A stretch of 22,052 bases of DNA from M55B174 sp034716235 (GCA_034716235.1 JAYEHH010000006.1:1-22052); one strand, 5' to 3'; counted from the stretch's first letter, positions 8,586 to 15,655 are shown. The notes: generated from the sequence alone by a model not told the origin. A program made the numbers and translations.

Positions 8586-9185
8586 TTATTTTTTTATAAT
8601 TTCTAATCTGGAGAAATCAGTAACTTTAATATTTTCTCCCAGTTTACTAATTTTTTCTTTTATTAAATCCTCTATTGTAATCTCTGGATTCTTTATAAAA
8701 TCTTGGGTCAAAAGTGAGTTTTCTTTCTTAAACTTTTCGAGTTTGTTGTCAATAATTTTCTTAATAACATCTTTAGGCTTAGAGCTTCCTTTTAAAACCT
8801 TTTCTTCTACACTTTTCTCTTTTTCTAGAACGCTAGCAGGGATATCCTCTGGACTTAGGTATTTAGGATTCGTAGCAGCTATCTGCATAGTAATATCTTT
8901 GGCTAATTGTTGGAACTCTTCGTTTCGAGCAACAAAATCTGTTTGGCAACTAATTTTAACTAAAGCCCCAATAGTATTATTGGAATGGACATACGAAGCA
9001 ACAATGCCTTCACTGGTTTCTTTTTGAGCTTTATTTGTTGCTGAAGTTTCTCCTTGTTTCCTGAGCTCTAACATGGCTTTTTCCATATTTCCTTCTGCCA
9101 CAACTAAAGATTTTTTGCATTGCATAATACTGGCTCCAGTCATACTTCTTAATTTTTTAACTTTTTCAGCTGTTATTTTCATCAT
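8586..9185 (-). CDS. tsf: Translation elongation factor Ts
   Basis: EF-Ts is the nucleotide exchange factor that regenerates EF-Tu-GTP. The 199-residue product begins with the UBA-like helix bundle (ITAEKVKKLRSMTGASIMQCKKSL) and has the EF-Tu contact signature TDFVARNEEF at 82-91. It is shorter than the ~280 residues of E. coli EF-Ts, consistent with the short forms seen in many bacteria with a reduced second core subdomain. Two tandem ATG codons (9185 and 9182) are alternative starts. It lies 57 bp downstream of rpsB, the near-universal bacterial pairing. Confidence 0.95.
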   Translation of the reverse strand: MMKITAEKVKKLRSMTGASIMQCKKSLVVAEGNMEKAMLELRKQGETSATNKAQKETSEGIVASYVHSNNTIGALVKISCQTDFVARNEEFQQLAKDITMQIAATNPKYLSPEDIPASVLEKEKSVEEKVLKGSSKPKDVIKKIIDNKLEKFKKENSLLTQDFIKNPEITIEDLIKEKISKLGENIKVTDFSRLEIIKK

Positions 9186-9242
9186 CTTAAAAATCTAATT
9201 AACTAATTTAAAAAATAATATTAGTTGCATTCTCTAATTTTA

Positions 9243-10070
9243 TTAAGATTTCTTTATTTTAGCTACGATGTAGGCTAACAAAAACTTTAACGATTTAACT
9301 GCATCATCATTGGTAGGAATAGGGACATCAACTACTTTTGGATCAGCGTTAGTACCTACTAAACCTATAATTGGAATTCCCATTTTACTCGCCTCCTTTA
9401 CAGCCAAATCTTCAAGGACCGTATCAACCACGAAGACAGCAACCGGCAATGTTTTCATGTGCTTAATCCCACCCATCCTTTTATTGAAACGCTCTATTTT
9501 TTTATTAAAAACAGATTGTTCCTTTTTGGTATATTTCTTTAATTCTCCTTTTTCTTGAAGATCTTCTAAAATAGAAAGTTTTTCTATTCTCTTTTTTATA
9601 ATTTCAAAATTCGTTAAGGTTCCACCCAACCAGCGTCCAACAACATAAGGCATCTGGCAATATTCTGCTGCTTCTTTCACAATATCTTTAGCTTGACGTT
9701 TAGTCCCAACAAAAAGAATTTGACCACCTTTATCTATTTTAAGCCTCATAAGCTCAATCGCCTCTTTTAAGTTCTTTTCCGTTTTGACTAAATCAATAAT
9801 ATGAACTCCTTGACGAACCGTAAAAATATAATCTTTCATAGCAGGATTCCAACGAGACTTTTGGTGTCCAAAATGGACCCCAGCTTTAAACATATCTTCT
9901 AAAGAAATCTCTTGCCCCTGAAAAGATTCAATTTTGTCCTTAAGGCTTAATTGACCTTTTTGTTTCACAGAAGAACTATCATCTTTAATTGTTGATTTTG
10001 CAACAATTGGTTTTTCTTGAGTAGAAATTGAACTAGTACTTTTTTCCTTTGAGTTGCTGATTGTTTTCAT
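9243..10070 (-). CDS. rpsB: 30S ribosomal protein uS2
   Basis: uS2 is a small-subunit protein needed for late 30S assembly and binding of S1 in other bacteria. The conserved core begins at about residue 56 (SLEDMFKAGVHFGHQKSRWNPAMK) and runs to the C-terminal PTNDDAVKSLKFLLAYIV. Before it is a Ser/Lys/Gln-rich, low-complexity extension of about 50 residues that E. coli S2 lacks. ATG 10070 is the first in-frame ATG. An internal start at residue 60 would remove the conserved first helix, so the extension appears real. It is followed by tsf and preceded by tRNA-Thr. Confidence 0.96.
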   Translation of the reverse strand: MKTISNSKEKSTSSISTQEKPIVAKSTIKDDSSSVKQKGQLSLKDKIESFQGQEISLEDMFKAGVHFGHQKSRWNPAMKDYIFTVRQGVHIIDLVKTEKNLKEAIELMRLKIDKGGQILFVGTKRQAKDIVKEAAEYCQMPYVVGRWLGGTLTNFEIIKKRIEKLSILEDLQEKGELKKYTKKEQSVFNKKIERFNKRMGGIKHMKTLPVAVFVVDTVLEDLAVKEASKMGIPIIGLVGTNADPKVVDVPIPTNDDAVKSLKFLLAYIVAKIKKS

Positions 10071-10109
10071 TGTTTAGATTATCAATAATATTTTATACTT
10101 TTTCCATCT

Positions 10110-10185
10110 TGGAGCCCGAGACCGGATTCGGACCGGTGACCTACTCCTTACCATGGAGTTGCTCTACCAACTGAGCTACCCGGGC
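10110..10185 (-). tRNA. tRNA-Thr (GGT anticodon)
   Basis: Read on the minus strand from GCCCGGG (10185-10179), the 76-base gene folds as a complete cloverleaf. The acceptor stem is GCCCGGG/CTCGGGC, the D-arm is GCTC-AGTTGGTA-GAGC, the anticodon arm is ACTCC-ATGGTAA-GGAGT, and the T-arm is ACCGG-TCCGAAT-CCGGT. The anticodon is GGT, reading ACC/ACU. CCA is encoded (10112-10110) after discriminator T. It sits between the TPR-protein gene and rpsB, 39 bp before the rpsB start, so it is probably processed from a shared transcript. Confidence 0.97.
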
Positions 10186-10248
10186 ATAATTTCACCCCTC
10201 TAACTAACTACATTTCCTGTTGTTACTATTTCTTCTACGCCCCGGTAA

Positions 10249-10947
10249 TCATCCTCCCAACTCTTTAATGAATTTTTTGGCCGTTACATTTCCTTTATTA
10301 ATCTTGATGGCCTGGTTGAAAGAAGCTCTAGCATCTTTCAAATTGTTTGAATCTTTATAAAGCTTCCCTAGCTCAACATAAGCCTCATCGTCGCCATGAT
10401 TTAAAGAAATTTTTCTAATAAGTGCCTTTTCTTGCCTTTCAAACATTACTCTTTTAACCTCTTCTACATTAACATGCTCTGAAGAGGAAGCTTTTGGCTT
10501 TAAAGGTTTGGCAATTTCCTGTTTTTTTAGAGAATCTACCTTGATAAGATTCTTACTGGTGGCCAATTTCTGCTTTATCTTAGAAACTCTTTCTAAAATT
10601 GATCTCTTGTCTTCCTTTGACTCATCCGTAACTCCAACTACTTCTTTCTTTTCATCCACAGCCGGTTGTCCTTCTCCTCTTTTGCGCCGTAATCGCTTTA
10701 TAATCTCCATAATCTTGGTATCACTCTGAAGAACCATTACCTTTATCCTGCGTAACATTTTTTCAAGCCCTCTAAAAAGTCTTTCTTTCATTTTTTCGGG
10801 ACCAAGATCCTCTGAAGATTTTGTTCTATTTTCAAATTCCTTCTTATCAAACTTTTTAATAGAGCTAATTACTTTTCTACCTATCAAAAACAACACCGCC
10901 GCCGCAGAGATTATCATTAACAATTGAGGAATGAATTCTTTAAGCAT
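10249..10947 (-). CDS. Membrane-anchored TPR-repeat protein
   Basis: The 232-residue protein has an N-terminal membrane helix (about 5-23, FIPQLLMIISAAAVLFLIG), a long, highly charged middle region (30-180, rich in Lys/Arg/Glu and probably helical), and one clear tetratricopeptide repeat near the end (about 187-220, DEAYVELGKLYKDSNNLKDARASFNQAIKI read in two halves). The anchor followed by a basic segment predicts a cytoplasmic body. It starts 18 bp after ftsX and may be part of the ftsEX transcript, so a scaffold role in division is possible but unproven. The stop is TGA (10251-10249). No specific family was recognised beyond TPR. Confidence 0.75.
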   Translation of the reverse strand: MLKEFIPQLLMIISAAAVLFLIGRKVISSIKKFDKKEFENRTKSSEDLGPEKMKERLFRGLEKMLRRIKVMVLQSDTKIMEIIKRLRRKRGEGQPAVDEKKEVVGVTDESKEDKRSILERVSKIKQKLATSKNLIKVDSLKKQEIAKPLKPKASSSEHVNVEEVKRVMFERQEKALIRKISLNHGDDEAYVELGKLYKDSNNLKDARASFNQAIKINKGNVTAKKFIKELGG

Positions 10948-10965
10948 ATTTTAACAAAAAAACAT

Positions 10966-11877
10966 TTATGTCTTCAGATATCTTCTAATGGCAATAAAAC
11001 TACTAGTTACTCCCAAAAGCACTCCTATAAGCAATTGAATCCCTACAATATATACTATATTTTGGTGTAAAAATTGAACCGTATCAATCTGAATGCCTGC
11101 GTTAGCAAAAAATGGAGTAAAATAATGAGCTAACGGATACCAAATAATTCCCACTACTAAAGCGGCGAAGACCCCATATAATACACCCTCCGTAATAAAT
11201 GGCAAGCGAATAAACCAATTGCTGGCTCCAACCAGCTTCATTATTTCAACCTCAGTTCTATAAGTATACATAGTAAGCCTGATAGAATTGAAAGTAACTA
11301 AGATTGCTATAATAACAAAAATCAACACCATAATTGCTCCAGTTTTCCTGATAGAATTTATAATTTTATTCAATTTTTCAATTTCTCCCTTATGATCAGA
11401 ATAGTCCATCTTAGAGACATAGTCTTTATATTTACCAGCCACTAATTCATTTTCAATTATTTCATACTTACTTGGATCATGAACTTTGATGCTCAAAGAA
11501 GCTTCCAGCGGATTTTCTTTCAGCTCTTTCAAGGAATCCATAATTATTGCATTACCATGATATCTTTCTTTTAACGAACCCAGTGCATCACCTCGGGAAG
11601 TATAATCAACTCTCTTAACTTCATCCATAGACTCAAGATCTTTCTTAATCTTGGATATCATTTGCTCGCTGGTATTAGTTTCAAAATATGCACTAACACT
11701 TATTTTGTCTTGAATCTGCTCCAGCACTAAGTTGGCAATTAAAATAAGGCTCAGCAACACACTTATAATAAATAGCGTTAAAGCTATAACGCTGGTGGTC
11801 GCGATACTTAACCAGCCATTTCTTATAAAATTCTTAGCTCCTGCTTTAACTGCTCGATAAAGAGTTGTCTTCCACAT
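10966..11877 (-). CDS. ftsX: Cell division protein FtsX
   Basis: FtsX is the permease-like partner of FtsE; the pair activates peptidoglycan hydrolases at the septum rather than moving a solute. The protein of about 303 residues has the family topology: TM1 near 24-52, an outer domain of about 120 residues containing DEVKRVDYTSRGDAL, and TM2-TM4 near 182-203, 228-250 and 272-297. The segment EVEIMKLVGASNWFIRLPFITEGVLYG is diagnostic (read as two adjoining motifs). The frame opens at TTG 11880, but the next codon is ATG 11877, which I chose. It follows ftsE by 18 bp. Confidence 0.94.
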   Translation of the reverse strand: MWKTTLYRAVKAGAKNFIRNGWLSIATTSVIALTLFIISVLLSLILIANLVLEQIQDKISVSAYFETNTSEQMISKIKKDLESMDEVKRVDYTSRGDALGSLKERYHGNAIIMDSLKELKENPLEASLSIKVHDPSKYEIIENELVAGKYKDYVSKMDYSDHKGEIEKLNKIINSIRKTGAIMVLIFVIIAILVTFNSIRLTMYTYRTEVEIMKLVGASNWFIRLPFITEGVLYGVFAALVVGIIWYPLAHYFTPFFANAGIQIDTVQFLHQNIVYIVGIQLLIGVLLGVTSSFIAIRRYLKT

Positions 11878-11895
11878 CAAATATAAAATAAAAGC

Positions 11896-12576
11896 TTAAA
11901 TCATGTATTTACCCTTTTCTTGGTCTCTAATAATGCGTCCATCATCAATGCCTACTACTCGTCGATTGACTCTATCAACCGTTTCCTTGTCATGAGTTGC
12001 TAAAACTACCGTGGTGCCTAATTTATTAATCTTTAAAAGTAATTCAATAATATCCCAAGTATTAATAATATCCAGGTTCCCCGTTGGTTCATCAGCAATC
12101 AAAACTTCAGGATGGTGCACCAGCGCTCGAGCAATCGCTACCCTTTGTTGCTCTCCTCCAGAAAGTTCATTGGGATAAGCATCAAATTTTTTTTCTAAAC
12201 CAACAATGTTCAGAATTTGAGAAACGCTTTTTTTAATCTCGCTTGATTTTACTCCTGACACTTCCAGGGCAAAAGCAATATTCTCATAAACTGTTCTAGT
12301 AATCAATAATTTAAAATCTTGAAAAATAACTCCAATTCTCCTTCGGTGATAGGGCAATTCCTTCTTGGTAATTTCACTTAAATCTACTTTGTAAAAAATT
12401 ATCCGACCGCTGGTTGGTTTTTCCTCTAAGGTCAGCAATTTTACAAGAGTTGATTTGCCTGTACCGCTTTGACCGACAATGGAAATAAACTCCCCCTGTT
12501 TAATCTTAAGATTAACATTAACTAAAGCGGTCACATTTTTATTATAAATTTTGCTTACGTTGCGATACTCAATCAT
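11896..12576 (-). CDS. ftsE: Cell division ATP-binding protein FtsE
   Basis: FtsE is the ABC-type ATPase that drives FtsX. The 226-residue protein has Walker A GQSGTGKST (35-43), the Q-loop at FQDFKLL (85-91), the ABC signature LSGGEQQR (138-145), Walker B VLIADEP (158-164, with E163 catalytic) and the switch histidine H195 in ATHD. DFKLL after the Q-loop is characteristic of FtsE. The ATG is at 12576, 21 bp after prfB, and ftsX follows. The prfB-ftsE-ftsX order is widely conserved in bacteria. Confidence 0.95.
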   Translation of the reverse strand: MIEYRNVSKIYNKNVTALVNVNLKIKQGEFISIVGQSGTGKSTLVKLLTLEEKPTSGRIIFYKVDLSEITKKELPYHRRRIGVIFQDFKLLITRTVYENIAFALEVSGVKSSEIKKSVSQILNIVGLEKKFDAYPNELSGGEQQRVAIARALVHHPEVLIADEPTGNLDIINTWDIIELLLKINKLGTTVVLATHDKETVDRVNRRVVGIDDGRIIRDQEKGKYMI

Positions 12577-12597
12577 TGTTGGCTTTTGTTTTTAAAT

Positions 12598-13648
12598 TTA
12601 AATTATGTTTAATTCTCCATCTAAGACTGCTTCTACCCTTGAATCCTTGGCACCACTTTTATGGTTTTTAACCATTTTATAAGGATGCAGGATATAAGAA
12701 CGAACTTGATTACCCCATTCAGCTGATTTATGTTCACCTTTTAACACTTTTTCCTTTTCTTTTTTTCTTGTTTTGTTTAAAAGATAAAGTTTCCCTTCAA
12801 GAATTTTTTTCGCACTTTCTTTATTCTGTAATTGGCTTCTTTCGCTTTGGCAAGATACCACTAAACCGGTTGGTAAATGAGTAATACGGACAGCCGAATC
12901 TGTTGTATTCACATGCTGGCCACCTGCTCCACTAGCATGAAATGTATCAATTTTTAAATCTTTCTTTTCAATTTTCACCGTTGCTTCTTTAACCTCGGGA
13001 ATAACTTCTACCGAAGCAAAAGATGTTTGACGTAAATTATTAGCATTATACGGAGATAATCTTACCAGCCGATGAACCCCAGTTTCTCTCTTTAATTCAG
13101 TATAAGCTTTTTTACCTTTAATCTCAAGTGTTACATTTTTTATTCCTGCTTCAGATCCGTGAGAAATTGTTATTATTTTAACTGATAATTTATTTCTTTC
13201 AGCAAACTTTAAATACATCCGTAGCAACATTTCTGCCCAATCTTGCGCATCTATTCCTCCTGCTCCTGCCATAATCTGTAAAATAGCTTTGGAGTGATTA
13301 TAAGGTTCTTCTTCTGTTTTACGCAATCTTTTTAAGTTTTTCCTAATTTCTTCATATTGAGTTTCAGCCTCTTTTAATATTTTATCATCATTAAGAATAT
13401 CTTCAAGTTCCTTTAATTCTTTTATATCTTCTCTGACTTGAAACACTGCTCCAGTCTCCTTTTTTAAATGCTGGAGAGTAACGGTTAATTTTTTAGCCTT
13501 ATTTTTGTCTTCCCAGAAATTATTTTCCCCCATTAATTTCTCAATTTTCCTAATCTCTTTTTCTTTTGAGGCCAAGTCAAAGACGGTCGCTTACCTTTGA
13601 AAAAGCATTCTGTAGCTGTTTAATTTTAGCTTTAAAATTTACAACCAT
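12598..13648 (-). CDS. prfB: Peptide chain release factor 2 with programmed +1 frameshift
   Basis: RF2 ends translation at UAA and UGA. Frame 1 starts at ATG 13648 and reads 23 codons to an in-frame TGA at 13579-13577. Slipping +1 on CTT-TGA-C joins it to the main frame (GAC then TTG 13575 onward), for a total of about 349 residues, close to the usual 365. This is the well-known RF2 autoregulation switch: scarce RF2 slows UGA decoding and favours the shift. The catalytic GGQ is at about 242-244 (ASGAGGQHVN). The codon-reading tripeptide, normally Ser-Pro-Phe, reads Ser-Pro-Tyr (about 198-200, VRLSPYNAN). Annotation tools may report only the TTG-start 325-residue part. Confidence 0.95.
13576..13582 (-). 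promoter_or_regulatory. RF2 programmed frameshift site (CTTTGAC)
   Basis: The minus-strand heptamer CTT TGA C matches the conserved prfB slippery site. Translation before it gives a plausible N-terminal helix ending in SVSDRL-type residues (KVSDRL), and translation after +1 gives DLASKEKEI, which joins the RF2 coiled coil. An SD-like AAGGT lies about 11 bases upstream, farther than the tight spacing of the E. coli site. Confidence 0.92.
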
Positions 13649-13679
13649 AGCTAAATTTATTACTCAATAATCTATTATC

Positions 13680-13708
13680 ACTATGCTAAAAATACACTTT
13701 CTTGTCAA
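13680..13708 (-). promoter_or_regulatory. Candidate promoter for prfB
   Basis: On the minus strand, TTGACA (13708-13703) is followed by a 17-bp spacer and CATAGT (13685-13680), four of six matches to the -10 consensus. It lies about 31 bp upstream of the prfB ATG, so transcription would start close to it. The perfect -35 and correct spacing are the evidence; the weak -10 keeps this tentative. Confidence 0.5.
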
Positions 13709-13791
13709 TTTTGTGAAAAATTTACTTGAGCATGGCAATTTATTTTTTATTTTCGATTGTTTTTAAGATTGATTTGGTAAGATAGATAGGG

Positions 13792-13836
13792 TCCATAAAG
13801 TTCATAAAGTTCATAAAGTTTGTAGAATTTATAAAG
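13792..13836 (+). repeat. Left 9-bp tandem array (TTCATAAAG units)
   Basis: Five consecutive 9-base units have the consensus TTCATAAAG; the fourth unit (13819-13827) is diverged. The array ends 10 bp before the four-helix-bundle ATG. Positions 13797-13819 are a perfect 23-bp inverted copy of 14257-14279 beyond the gene. The 9-base period is in phase with the gene (Phe-Ile-Lys repeats), but an in-frame TAG at 13783-13785 and the lack of a start codon argue against its translation. Confidence 0.8.
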
Positions 13837-13845
13837 TTAAAAAGT

Positions 13846-14190
13846 ATGAAAGCATATAAATTTGAAGACATAGAATTTTGACAGAAAGCCCGAGTGTTAA
13901 ATATTAAAACAAGGAAAAAACTGGTAGATTGTCGAGATTTTAATTTTAAGAATCAAATAGAGAGAGCTCTTTTATCAATTATGAACAATATCGCAGAAGG
14001 GTTTGAAAGAAAAACTAACAATGAATTTAAATACTTTTTATTTATTGCAAAAGGGTCTTGTGGGGAAGTTCGTTCAATGCTTTATCTCGCCTATGACTTA
14101 AATTATCTAACAAAAAAACAGTCGAAGTCTCTTTATATGTCATCAATTGAGATTTCTAAAATGATTTCAGGATTTATTAAAAAACTTTAA
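13846..14190 (+). pseudogene. Four-helix-bundle (S23/IVP family) protein, interrupted by TGA
   Basis: From ATG 13846 the frame reads MKAYKFEDIEF, a TGA at 13879-13881, then QKARVLNIKTRKK and on through DQ-type helix FKNQIERALLSIMNNIAEGFER to a TAA at 14188. The family usually begins FEDL-x-VWQKAREL, so the TGA sits exactly where Trp is expected (TGG to TGA). SIMNNIAEGFER is the family hallmark. Normal UGA stops nearby suggest a nonsense mutation. Readthrough, or restart at GTG 13894 giving 98 residues, remains possible. Families of this type are known as rRNA intervening-sequence proteins and as DGR accessory-like bundles; the function here is unknown. It is flanked by inverted 9-bp repeat arrays. 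Confidence 0.8.
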
Positions 14191-14300
14191 CTTTATGAAC
14201 TTTCCACTTTTCACTTTCAACTTTATGAACTTTCAACTTCTCACTTGTTACTTGTTACTTTATGAACTTTATGAACTTTCAACTTATTACTTTATAAACT
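14191..14300 (+). repeat. Right 9-bp array (CTTTATGAA units), inverted relative to left
   Basis: Starting at the base after the gene's stop codon, units of CTTTATGAA and degenerate CTTTCAACT/CTTTCCACT forms run for about 110 bases. The strand sense is reversed relative to the left array. Positions 14257-14279 are the exact 23-bp reverse complement of 13797-13819. A transcript of the gene could fold the two arrays into a long stem. Confidence 0.8.
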
Positions 14301-14349
14301 ATCAGTCTCTATACTAATTTTTCTTTAAAGAGTATTGTTGTTATATATT

Positions 14350-14425
14350 GCGGAAGTAGCTTAGTTGGTAAAGCATTTGCTTCCCAAGCAAAAGACCGCG
14401 GGTTCAAATCCCGTCTTCCGCTCCA
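14350..14425 (+). tRNA. tRNA-Gly (CCC anticodon)
   Basis: This is a complete 76-base cloverleaf. The acceptor stem is GCGGAAG/CTTCCGC, the D-arm is GCTT-AGTTGGTA-AAGC, the anticodon arm is TTTGC-TTCCCAA-GCAAA (anticodon CCC, reading GGG), and the T-arm is GCGGG-TTCAAAT-CCCGT. Discriminator T and CCA are encoded. No convincing promoter pair was found; TATACT at 14310-14315 could be a -10 box. Its last 20 bases are repeated three more times downstream. Confidence 0.97.
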
Positions 14426-14527
14426 AATAAAATATTGCTTTGCTTTTGTCGCGAGGAGGTTGGGTTCACCCTGTCATCCGACAGGGTGCCACGTCGAATG
14501 ACGTGGCAAATCCCGTCTTCCGCTCCA
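14406..14527 (+). repeat. 102-bp tandem duplication starting in the tRNA-Gly 3' tail
   Basis: The unit starting at 14406 inside the tRNA (AAATCCCGTCTTCCGCTCCA plus about 82 bases) recurs at 14508 with an offset of 102. Each unit carries hairpins: CACCCTGTC-ATCC-GACAGGGTG, and GCCACGTC-GAAT-GACGTGGC in the first unit. Tail copy 2 is 14508-14527. The second unit has one base change in the first hairpin and a 21-base expansion in the second. Confidence 0.9.
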
Positions 14528-14593
14528 AATAAAATATTGCTTTGCTTTTGTCGCGAGGAGGTTGGGTTCACCCTATCATCCGACAGGGTGCCA

Positions 14594-14626
14594 CGTCGGA
14601 CCTGTCCCGCGAATGCTGGGATGACG
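14594..14626. repeat. 33-bp module inside tRNA-tail repeat (copy 1)
   Basis: These 33 bases are identical to 17608-17640. In the first tandem unit the same site holds only the loop GAAT between GCCACGTC and GACGTGGC, so 21 bases were gained here or lost there. The module includes the core CCTGTCCCGCGAATGCTGGG. Confidence 0.85.
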
Positions 14627-14630
14627 TGGC

Positions 14631-14743
14631 AAATCCCGTCCGGCATACGCCGGATCTTCGATCTTCCGCTCCAGATAAATTGTATCCCGTCCCGCATTCT
14701 TGCCCGGCGGATACCGGGCGCCGGATTTACAATCTCCGCTCCA
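14631..14743 (+). repeat. Third and fourth tRNA-Gly tail copies, each split by an insert
   Basis: Copy 3 (14631-14673) reads AAATCCCGT, then an insert with the hairpin TCCGGC-ATAC-GCCGGA, then CTTCCGCTCCA. Copy 4 (14684-14743) reads ATCCCGT, a longer GC-rich insert with GCCCGG/CCGGGC, then CTCCGCTCCA. In both, the split lies at the same point, the T-stem to acceptor junction of the tRNA. Confidence 0.75.
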
Positions 14744-14749
14744 TCTTAA

Positions 14750-14771
14750 AAACCGCTCAAAAAAGCGGTTT
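14750..14771 (+). terminator. Hairpin after tRNA-Gly repeat array
   Basis: AAACCGCT (14750-14757) pairs with AGCGGTTT (14764-14771) around the loop CAAAAA. The stem ends in TTT but lacks a long T tract. It is the last structure before folD, which converges from the other side, and may end the tRNA-Gly transcript, or the folD transcript in the other direction. Confidence 0.5.
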
Positions 14772-14806
14772 CAATTAAAACAATCGTTATTTCTTATCTT
14801 CTCAGA

Positions 14807-15655
14807 TTATCTTTGAATCTTCCAACAAATTAAAGTATTTTCTAGAAGCATAGCCACCGTCACCGGTCCTACTCCTCCCGGCACCGGAGTTATCGCTGAA
14901 GCAATTTCTTTTACCTCCTCAAAATCAACATCTCCCGTTAATTTATATTGCCCCTCGCCATTTTGTTCTCTGGTGATTCCCACATCAATTATTACTACTC
15001 CCTTTTTAACCATGTCCTTTTTAATCAAATGAGGATGTCCGACTGCAGAAATCAGAATATCTGCTTGGCGAGTATGTTTTCCTAAATTTTCAGTTTCTTT
15101 GTCGCAAACATCAACCGTAGCCCCTTCTTCATCTAGAAGCTGAGCAATAGGCTCACCCGCGATATAACCTCTGCCAATGACAACGGCCTGTTTTCCCTTA
15201 ATAACCGTCCCTGCCTCTTTAATTAAATAAAGGCATCCCTTGGCAGTACAAGGAATTATTTCTTTTATTTTATTAGGAGAAAAACCATCTACATCTTTAC
15301 GAGGATCAATCAGAGAAATAATTTTAGAAAAATTCAGTTCCTTGGGAATGGGAAGCTGGACTAAGATTCCAGTAATACTTGAATCTTCATTTAATCTTTT
15401 AATTTCTTTTTGCACTAGACAGTTTTCGTTTTTGGTAGCCTGAATGGCCTCAGCCTCATCAATTAAAATTGTTTCTGATTCAATCCCCACTCTCCTACAA
15501 GCCTCTAACTTATTTTGCACATAAACTGAAGAAGCCGGATCTTTTCCCACTTGGATGACGGCCAATTTAGGCAGAGAGGTCATTTGAACCACTTGTTGCC
15601 TAATATCTATCTCTATTTTTTCAGCAATTTTTTTACCATCTAAAATTAAAGTCAT
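14807..15655 (-). CDS. folD: Bifunctional methylene-THF dehydrogenase/cyclohydrolase FolD
   Basis: FolD interconverts 5,10-methylene-THF and 10-formyl-THF using NAD(P), feeding purine and formyl-Met synthesis. The 282-residue protein has SSVYVQNK (42-49, with the conserved Tyr and catalytic Lys), GILVQLPIP (96-104), DVDGF (121-125), a nucleotide-binding loop GRGYIAGEP (161-169, where many FolDs have GRSxIVGxP), and the C-terminal PVPGGVGPVT (258-267). Its length matches the family. The ATG is at 15655. It lies downstream of glyA in the same direction, but 393 bp of repeats separate them, so shared transcription is uncertain. Confidence 0.96.
   Translation of the reverse strand: MTLILDGKKIAEKIEIDIRQQVVQMTSLPKLAVIQVGKDPASSVYVQNKLEACRRVGIESETILIDEAEAIQATKNENCLVQKEIKRLNEDSSITGILVQLPIPKELNFSKIISLIDPRKDVDGFSPNKIKEIIPCTAKGCLYLIKEAGTVIKGKQAVVIGRGYIAGEPIAQLLDEEGATVDVCDKETENLGKHTRQADILISAVGHPHLIKKDMVKKGVVIIDVGITREQNGEGQYKLTGDVDFEEVKEIASAITPVPGGVGPVTVAMLLENTLICWKIQR

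Noticed and set aside
13846..14190. Lineage-wide UGA recoding (Gly or Trp) suggested by the in-frame TGA
   Set aside because: secE and the TPR gene end in TGA, RF2 with its UGA frameshift switch is present, and no other core gene here has an internal TGA. The position matches Trp, not Gly.
13894..14190. Diversity-generating retroelement, because the bundle resembles an Avd accessory protein
   Set aside because: No reverse transcriptase and no template/variable repeat pair with adenine-biased changes is visible in the window.
13801..14297. CRISPR array
   Set aside because: The repeats are 9 bp with no regular unique spacers, and no cas gene is present. They are tandem arrays, not a CRISPR.
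14426..14743. Integrated prophage or integrative element using tRNA-Gly as attachment site
   Set aside because: Copies of the tRNA tail are only about 60-120 bp apart and enclose no integrase or cargo gene, so this is not a normal integrated element.
14404..14778. Three overlapping open frames on both strands downstream of tRNA-Gly
   Set aside because: They translate repeat DNA and tRNA tail copies; the same peptide is repeated because the DNA is tandemly duplicated. They have no family resemblance and no ribosome binding site.
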